Source: Candidatus Zixiibacteriota bacterium | Lineage (GTDB): Bacteria > Zixibacteria > MSB-5A5 > GN15 > FEB-12 | Assembly (NCBI GenBank): GCA_023700785.1 | Contig: JAMPYH010000056.1 | Coordinates: forward strand, 1 to 11,444 | Direction: 5' to 3' | Length of the DNA stretch: 11,444 nt | Part shown: positions 6,690-11,444 of the stretch, in pieces | Numbering within the stretch: position 1 is the stretch's first letter | Layout: each line of letters opens with the position of its first letter | The notes under the pieces: model-generated | Database searches by the model: none | What the model saw: only the letters and a program-made list of their open reading frames with translations | Told to the model about the DNA's origin: nothing | Made by a program: the position numbers and the translations under genes

Positions 6690-6755
6690 CTGTATCAGGT
6701 CTCTATTTGGCTTTCCCAAGCTTCTACACCCGAGTTCGGGCGGGGTTGTCGCAAT

Positions 6756-7499
6756 TTACTCGGTCTTCCCTACGCGCGACAGCATTTCCACCAGTTCGGG
6801 GAGTAATTCTCCGGATTTGGCGGCGAAATTAAAGTCCGCGAGTCCGGTAAGCGGAGTCTCGTCCGGGTTGATCTCAACCAGGATGGCGCCATGCCGTTTG
6901 GCGACTACCGGCAGAGTCGCCGCCGGATGAACCAGCGCCGAAGTACCAACCGAGAGAAAGATGTCGGCTCGCTCGGCCGCCTCAAACGCCTCCTGAATTG
7001 TCTCCTCGGGGAGCATCTCGCCAAACCAGACGACATCGGGACGGATCTTCCCGCCGCAATGCGGGCAGGCCGGGATCTGCTTCGGGTCGATCTCGTCATC
7101 GAGCTCTATCGCGCGATCGCAGGCGATACACTTATTCTTCAGGATATTGCCATGTATTTCGAGAACTCGCTCTGAACCTGCCAGACGATGCAGTCCATCA
7201 ACATTCTGGGTGACCAGCGTGAAATCGGGGATCCATCGGGCCAGTTCGGCAAGGGCGTAGTGTCCCGGATTTGGTTTCACCTGGCGAATCAGGTCGCGCC
7301 GCCATTTGTACCATTCCCAGACAAGCTTCGAGTTGGCGATGAAGGCATCCATGGTGGCGAGGTCTTCAGGACGGAACTTGGCCCAGAGCCCTTCGTTTCC
7401 GCGGAAGGTAGGGACGCCGGATTCGGCCGACATACCGGCGCCGGTCAGTACAACTCCCCGTTGGGCATGACGAATGATCTCCGCAACTTGCTCGAGCAC
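6756..7499 (-). CDS. cobB: Sirtuin NAD-dependent protein deacylase, CobB-like
   Basis: Sirtuins remove acyl groups from lysines, consuming NAD and releasing nicotinamide and O-acyl-ADP-ribose. The 247-residue protein shows GAGMSAESGVPTFR (20-33), TQNVDGLH (97-104) and catalytic His116 in LEIHGN. Four zinc cysteines (124, 127, 145, 148) occur as CIAC and CPHC. VWFGEMLP (157-164), GTSALVHPAA (185-194) and INPDETP (210-216) complete the NAD pocket. Tyr64 and Arg67 in WYKWRR match the Tyr-x-x-Arg pair that binds succinyl or malonyl carboxylates in SIRT5 and E. coli CobB, so activity on acidic acyl-lysines is a reasonable inference. The start is GTG with no Shine-Dalgarno sequence and no in-frame start close upstream. 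A 61-bp gap follows the GH57 gene. Confidence 0.95.
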   Translation of the reverse strand: MLEQVAEIIRHAQRGVVLTGAGMSAESGVPTFRGNEGLWAKFRPEDLATMDAFIANSKLVWEWYKWRRDLIRQVKPNPGHYALAELARWIPDFTLVTQNVDGLHRLAGSERVLEIHGNILKNKCIACDRAIELDDEIDPKQIPACPHCGGKIRPDVVWFGEMLPEETIQEAFEAAERADIFLSVGTSALVHPAATLPVVAKRHGAILVEINPDETPLTGLADFNFAAKSGELLPELVEMLSRVGKTE

Positions 7500-7505
7500 A
7501 GCATC

Positions 7506-7534
7506 AAGATAGCGAAATTGACAGGCCGGGCCAA
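7506..7534 (-). promoter_or_regulatory. Candidate promoter for a leaderless sirtuin transcript
   Basis: The minus strand reads TTGGCC (7529-7534), a 17-nt spacer, then TATCTT (7506-7511), then 6 nt, then the GTG at 7499. The TATCTT box is 4-5 of 6 to consensus and the -35 is about 4 of 6. The spacing would place transcription start at or next to the GTG, which fits the absence of a ribosome binding site. Match quality is moderate, so this is tentative. Confidence 0.35.
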
Positions 7535-7560
7535 AGGAAAACTGAGTCTGCAGTCGTGAG

Positions 7561-9732
7561 CTAAGCTGAACCGACAGAAGACCTTATATCGGGCGTCGAA
7601 TTGACCTGGGCGATCGTGCCGGCCAGAAGCGTCAGGGTCAGGCGGGTCGGCTGGCTGGAAAGGTTGAGGGCGTAGAGATGCACCAGCGTGCTCCCTTGAT
7701 AGACTTTTTCGAATCCGCCTTCAGAGAGAGAGACGGTGTAGATAGGATGGTGCCAGATCTCGGCGGACACTTGTGCGGATACCGCGACCGCGAGGCCGCG
7801 CCATTCGTCAACCATCGTGATCCGATGAGACTCGGAATGCGCGCCGACCGTGTCGAGAAAGGACTCGTGCGGCCGCTGAGAATCGATCAGGAGGTAGCGA
7901 TCATCGGCGTGTCCCGCCTGAAAGGTGAAGTTGTTTTCGATCGCGAATCGGCAGTTGAACTCAGAATGGTCGGTGGTAGAGAGTGCGTACGTCACATCGA
8001 TCCGTTCAGTGACCGGATCGCAAAGAAACGACTTGATTATCCGCACGGCGTGACGCCGATCGCCATTCCGCACCGTGCCGTTGCGAAAGAGCGTCACCAC
8101 GCCGCGCTGTTCGGTTTCGTACTGGTACTGCCCTTGCACAAAGTCGCCGAGCTCGTCAGACTTGGCCATCGTGAACTCGTCAACAGAGCTGCTCTCGGGA
8201 AGGAAGTGATCGATAAAGCATCGTTTGAGGTATGTATCTTCGACCAGTCGTTTTTCCAGCCCCGGCTCCTTTGAGATGACCAGGTCATGAATTGACGCGG
8301 TTGCATCACCGGCATTCCCCAGGTGCGCCTGCGCCAGTTTCCGGTGGTAACCTTCGCGGCGACGCATCAGCGTGTCGGTGAGGTTGAAGGCATGTTTGCT
8401 CAGCGAGAGATCGATCAACATGCCGCCACTATCAGGTTTGAACAGCGCGCTGTAGGCGGGTGATTCGACCAGGATCTCGTTGGTATGATCAATGTCGAGA
8501 TCGAGGACAGAAACCGTGACTCCGGTCGCGCCGGATAAGGCTCGCAGTTTGGCTTCGGCGTCGATCATGGCGCTATAGACCGCCTGGCGGATATGCGGCA
8601 GATAGAGCCCGCCGAATACACCGTGCCAATAGGGACAGTTGCATTGCGAGGCGTAAAGACGGTCACGGATCTCGGCAAGCGCGTTTGCTTGTTCGGGGTG
8701 GCGGGATTCGTATTCCGCCAGACGATCGGATAGCTGGAGCATTTTCTTATGCATCAGATTCGATTCGTCGTACTTGGAGAGAAATCCTCGCCAGTGACCG
8801 GCGCGAACAAAGCGGCCATACTGATCAGCTTGGTTGGTCTCGGCGAGCTGACGCTCAAATTGTTCGTATTGAATGAAGGCAGGAGTAGGGAGCGCCCAAT
8901 GTCCCATCTCTTCGTAGGAAGCCGACGGCAGATAGACCCGCCCAACGGGATGCATCGACGCCGCCACGCCCAGCGGGACAACTTCGAGCCAATCGGCGTT
9001 CCGCTCCAGTGCCTCGAAAAACCGATAGAGCCAGCCGTCTTCGTAGCAATGTTTGTAGGTGTTCGGCCAGACACCAAACTTCTCACCGTCATCGGCATAG
9101 ACCGCGACTCCGCCGGGATCTTGCTCCGCCTGGCGGCGCAATTCAGTGATGACATCTTCCACTTTTCCAAACGGTATCAGGTAGCGCAAACGCTTCTGGA
9201 TAGGCAAAAGCTTGACCGAATATCCTTCGAACTCGGTGACAAACGGTCCGGTCAGTTGAGGGTGCTCCAGTCCGGCAAATATGAAGTGAGTGTCGTCAAC
9301 CGGAAGAAAAGTAACTCCGGAGCGGGCGAGCACTTTGGGCAGGTGTGGTTCCCAGACTCGTTCGGTCAACCAGAGTCCATGCGGCAGGCGGCCAAAATGC
9401 TTCTCGAGGTAGCGAGTCAGGAGGGCGATCTGGCCATGCAGGTCGCGTTCAGGTATTGATGTGAGGATCGGTTCGTAAAACCCGCCGGTCAGTAATTCAA
9501 GCTGGTGCTCCACAACCATCCGTTTTACCTGCTCCAAATACTCAGGCTGGTGTTTCTCCTGCCAGTCCCACAGGATGCCGGACTGATGGAGCGAGATGGA
9601 TATTCGGGGATGGCGGCTCAGGAGGTCGAGAAACGGGCGGTACGCCTGTTGGTGAGCCTGCTCAAAGACGAAATCGAAATTTCCTATCGGCTGGTGGTTA
9701 TGCAGTCCAATCGCTAACCGGAATCGTGACAT
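7561..9732 (-). CDS. GH57 glycoside hydrolase, 4-alpha-glucanotransferase/alpha-amylase type
   Basis: GH57 enzymes cleave or transfer alpha-1,4-glucan chains with retention. This 723-residue protein has the family motifs in order: HNHQP (11-15), GGFYEP (83-88), WLTERVWEP (121-129) with predicted nucleophile Glu124, and YADDGEKFGVWP (212-223) with the acid/base aspartate at 214 or 215. The order and spacing match the Thermococcus litoralis 4-alpha-glucanotransferase branch. The C-terminal half (about 400-700), including EIWHHPIYTVSLSEGG, fits the beta-sandwich domains (DUF1925/DUF1926) that follow the barrel in that branch. No signal peptide is seen, so it is probably cytoplasmic and acts on glycogen or maltodextrin. 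It starts 3 bp after the mce stop (TGA, TAG, ATG), implying coupling. Amylase versus transferase activity cannot be settled by eye. Confidence 0.92.
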   Translation of the reverse strand: MSRFRLAIGLHNHQPIGNFDFVFEQAHQQAYRPFLDLLSRHPRISISLHQSGILWDWQEKHQPEYLEQVKRMVVEHQLELLTGGFYEPILTSIPERDLHGQIALLTRYLEKHFGRLPHGLWLTERVWEPHLPKVLARSGVTFLPVDDTHFIFAGLEHPQLTGPFVTEFEGYSVKLLPIQKRLRYLIPFGKVEDVITELRRQAEQDPGGVAVYADDGEKFGVWPNTYKHCYEDGWLYRFFEALERNADWLEVVPLGVAASMHPVGRVYLPSASYEEMGHWALPTPAFIQYEQFERQLAETNQADQYGRFVRAGHWRGFLSKYDESNLMHKKMLQLSDRLAEYESRHPEQANALAEIRDRLYASQCNCPYWHGVFGGLYLPHIRQAVYSAMIDAEAKLRALSGATGVTVSVLDLDIDHTNEILVESPAYSALFKPDSGGMLIDLSLSKHAFNLTDTLMRRREGYHRKLAQAHLGNAGDATASIHDLVISKEPGLEKRLVEDTYLKRCFIDHFLPESSSVDEFTMAKSDELGDFVQGQYQYETEQRGVVTLFRNGTVRNGDRRHAVRIIKSFLCDPVTERIDVTYALSTTDHSEFNCRFAIENNFTFQAGHADDRYLLIDSQRPHESFLDTVGAHSESHRITMVDEWRGLAVAVSAQVSAEIWHHPIYTVSLSEGGFEKVYQGSTLVHLYALNLSSQPTRLTLTLLAGTIAQVNSTPDIRSSVGSA

Positions 9733-9735
9733 CTA

Positions 9736-10641
9736 TCAGAAGATCTCCACTTTCAGATTGATATACTTGGAAGGGTTGGAGCGGATGTCGTTGATGAGCA
9801 GGTCGATATTATCCGCGGTGCCGCGGAGATCGTCGTACAACCGGCGATCCTGCATCATCAGTTGAAGGGTACCATCGCCGTTGTTTAGCTGGTCGGCGAA
9901 AAAGCGAACTTCGCCGGAGAGCGTGTCAAGCTGGTAAACCAGCGTATCGAGGCCGACGGTCGCGCGATGGAAACGCGAAATGGTAGAATCGACTTTCCCG
10001 GCGTTGCGCTCCACCAACGCGGTCATCTCTTCGGAGGTCTTCAAAAAATTGCTGGCTGTTTTGTCCCACTTCTCCTCGTTGCGGGTCATAAAACCGGTGA
10101 GCGACCGCGAGAGGCTTTCGAGGTTGCCGACGGTGCGGTTAAAGCGCGCAAGCGACGTGTCCGAAGCGACCGTCTGGCGCATGGCGCTGACCATGTTGCG
10201 CAGTTCGACCACGACTTCGCCGACATTCCCCATGATGTCCGGCAGGCCGACCTCGGCCTGACCCGAGACAGTTCGCGCGAGGTCAAAACGCTCGATGGCG
10301 CGACCGGGACTGACGGCGATAAAACGTTCCCCCATGACGCCGAGGTTTTTGATGACAAACTGCGCGTCCTGGCGCAGTTCGACATCCTGGTAAACCAACA
10401 ATTCCACCAGTACACCTTCATTGGTGAGCCGGAGGTTATCGACTTTTCCCTTGTGCACGCCACTGACCGTTACCCGGTCGCCGGCGGAAAGAGAGCCGAC
10501 ATCCTCGAACAGCACTTTGACCCTCTGGGCGTTCCGCTCCATCTTGTATCCCTGGAGCCAATAGAGTGACGCCAGCAGTATGCCGAAGCCGACCAAGGTG
10601 ATCAGCCCGACGCGGAACTCGACATGGTTATGCTTAGCCAT
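9736..10641 (-). CDS. Mce/MlaD family lipid-transport protein
   Basis: MlaD-type proteins are inner-membrane-anchored, form hexameric rings in the periplasm and bind phospholipids for ABC transporters. The 301-residue product has a short cytoplasmic tail, one transmembrane helix (about 9-29, VGLITLVGFGILLASLYWL), and an Mce domain at 37-115. The domain contains VKVLFEDVGSLSAGDRVTVSGVHKGKV and the pattern VIKNLGVMGERFIAV. A long helical region (about 137-250) with regular hydrophobic spacing suggests a coiled coil, followed by the tail SNPSKYINLKVEIF. No mlaE permease or mlaF ATPase gene adjoins it here: rsgA lies 36 bp upstream and GH57 3 bp downstream. The start is ATG at 10641 with only a weak purine-rich site. 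Confidence 0.9.
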   Translation of the reverse strand: MAKHNHVEFRVGLITLVGFGILLASLYWLQGYKMERNAQRVKVLFEDVGSLSAGDRVTVSGVHKGKVDNLRLTNEGVLVELLVYQDVELRQDAQFVIKNLGVMGERFIAVSPGRAIERFDLARTVSGQAEVGLPDIMGNVGEVVVELRNMVSAMRQTVASDTSLARFNRTVGNLESLSRSLTGFMTRNEEKWDKTASNFLKTSEEMTALVERNAGKVDSTISRFHRATVGLDTLVYQLDTLSGEVRFFADQLNNGDGTLQLMMQDRRLYDDLRGTADNIDLLINDIRSNPSKYINLKVEIF

Positions 10642-10677
10642 CTTATTCTATATCGGTAACTTACGCCGATTCTCCAG

Positions 10678-11444
10678 TCACCACGGCTCCTCCTCTATTG
10701 AGTTGGAAATGGCGTGGTAATTCTCATATCTGAAACGGCTTACCTCCCCCCGTTCGACCGCCGCCTGTACGGCGCAGCCCGGTTCGTGGAGGTGACTGCA
10801 GGGTTGGAATCGGCAGTCGGTCTGGTGGCGCACAAAATCGGGATAGTAGTACGGGAGCTCATCGCGCTCGACTTCCCAAAGCCCCATAACTTTCAGGCCG
10901 GGGGAATCAACCGCAAAGCCGCCGGCCGGAAGTTCATACAAGCGGATGGTGGTAGTAGTATGCTGGCCGCGATGGGTGCGGTCGGACAGCTGGCGCGTCT
11001 TAAGCTTCAGACCCGGCATCAAGCTGTTGAGTAAGGTCGATTTCCCGACACCCGAATGGCCCACAAAAAGAGTGCGATGATCACGCAGACTCTCCTGAAG
11101 CTCATCGATACCGTCCGATGTTTTCGCGGAGACGGTCAGCGTGACAGTGCCGACCGAGCGGTAGGCGCGAATCACGTCATCGAAGTCGTCCGGTTCCCCC
11201 AGATCAATTTTATTCACCACGATCAGCGGCTGCAAATTGCCCAGTGCGGCGGCGATCAGGAATCGATCTACCAAACCGGTCTTGAGAGGCGGGGCGATGA
11301 CCGACGTCACTATCGCCAGCTGGTCAAGATTCGCGGCGATGATCTGTTTGGTGATATCTTTCCCTTTGGCGGGTCGAAAAAACGATGTCCGCCGCTCCAG
11401 TACCTGGTCGATCGCGCCGTTCTGGTTATCAATGCGCGTGACCA
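10678..11444 (-). CDS. rsgA: Ribosome small subunit-dependent GTPase (5' end outside window)
   Basis: RsgA checks late maturation of the 30S subunit by hydrolysing GTP on it. The gene runs off the right edge, so 254 C-terminal residues are visible and perhaps 50-90 are missing. The frame is open from the edge (VTRIDNQNGAIDQVLERR is the end of the OB-fold). A start at the internal GTG at 11310 would cut the conserved fold and is wrong. The GTPase motifs appear in the circularly permuted order of this family: NKID, then VSAKTSDG, then GHSGVGKST, RGQHTTT and DSPG. The C-terminal zinc site is seen as CRFQPCSHLHEPGCAV. It is the first gene of the visible run; 36 bp separate its stop from the mce start. 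Confidence 0.96.
   Translation of the reverse strand, partial: VTRIDNQNGAIDQVLERRTSFFRPAKGKDITKQIIAANLDQLAIVTSVIAPPLKTGLVDRFLIAAALGNLQPLIVVNKIDLGEPDDFDDVIRAYRSVGTVTLTVSAKTSDGIDELQESLRDHRTLFVGHSGVGKSTLLNSLMPGLKLKTRQLSDRTHRGQHTTTTIRLYELPAGGFAVDSPGLKVMGLWEVERDELPYYYPDFVRHQTDCRFQPCSHLHEPGCAVQAAVERGEVSRFRYENYHAISNSIEEEPW

Noticed and set aside
8749..9459. Long plus-strand frame of 236 codons within GH57
   Set aside because: The minus frame holds all GH57 catalytic motifs. Long antisense frames of this sort recur opposite every gene here, which is expected from the codon bias.
10678..11310. rsgA starting at the internal GTG at 11310
   Set aside because: The same frame stays open to the window edge and encodes conserved RsgA sequence (end of the OB-fold and FRPAKGKDI...IIAANLDQLAIV), so the gene is truncated by the window rather than short.

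Overview
All recognisable genes in this window lie on the minus strand, so transcription runs from high to low coordinates. Coding density is high and G+C is clearly above half by eye. No mobile element, tRNA, rRNA or CRISPR array is visible. The gene set points to a bacterium of the FCB side of the tree, with Zixibacteria or a related candidate phylum as my best guess. The reasons are a TPR lipoprotein whose mature end reads CVYYNTFYN, a long single-TM Mce protein ending in a basic/aromatic tail, and the NAD-linked (class 1B) dihydroorotate dehydrogenase pair. This taxonomic guess is inference only.

Reading in the direction of transcription from the right edge: a 5'-truncated rsgA (ribosome small-subunit maturation GTPase); an Mce/MlaD-type lipid-binding membrane protein; a GH57 glycoside hydrolase of the 4-alpha-glucanotransferase/alpha-amylase type, 3 bp after the mce stop; a sirtuin (CobB-like) with the Tyr-x-x-Arg signature of acidic-acyl deacylases and a start with no Shine-Dalgarno sequence; and a large two-block TPR lipoprotein with an Asp/Ser/Thr-rich linker and a TonB-like C-terminal domain. 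This lipoprotein gene overlaps pyrK by ATGA, pyrK overlaps pyrD by ATGA, and pyrD overlaps pyrF as TAATG. The last four genes therefore look like one translationally coupled unit. PyrK and PyrD form the NAD-dependent dihydroorotate dehydrogenase and PyrF completes UMP synthesis, while the surface lipoprotein is an unexpected partner. A 9-bp perfect hairpin follows pyrF and may end the mRNA.

The left 1.4 kb is different in style. It holds one monocistronic DUF899 thioredoxin-like gene with an ideal Shine-Dalgarno sequence and its own candidate -10 box. It is flanked by two long non-coding stretches (about 458 and 354 bp). These stretches contain two copies of a roughly 60-nt direct repeat, one copy carrying a 22-nt insertion, plus a 20-bp hairpin and a 12-bp inverted repeat downstream of the gene. 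This repeat-bracketed segment is the part of the window least explained by ordinary annotation. I see no clear evidence of a wholly new multi-gene system. The most interesting leads are the repeat family with its strong hairpin, the pyrimidine/lipoprotein coupling, the sirtuin's possible leaderless start, and the orphan mce gene beside GH57.
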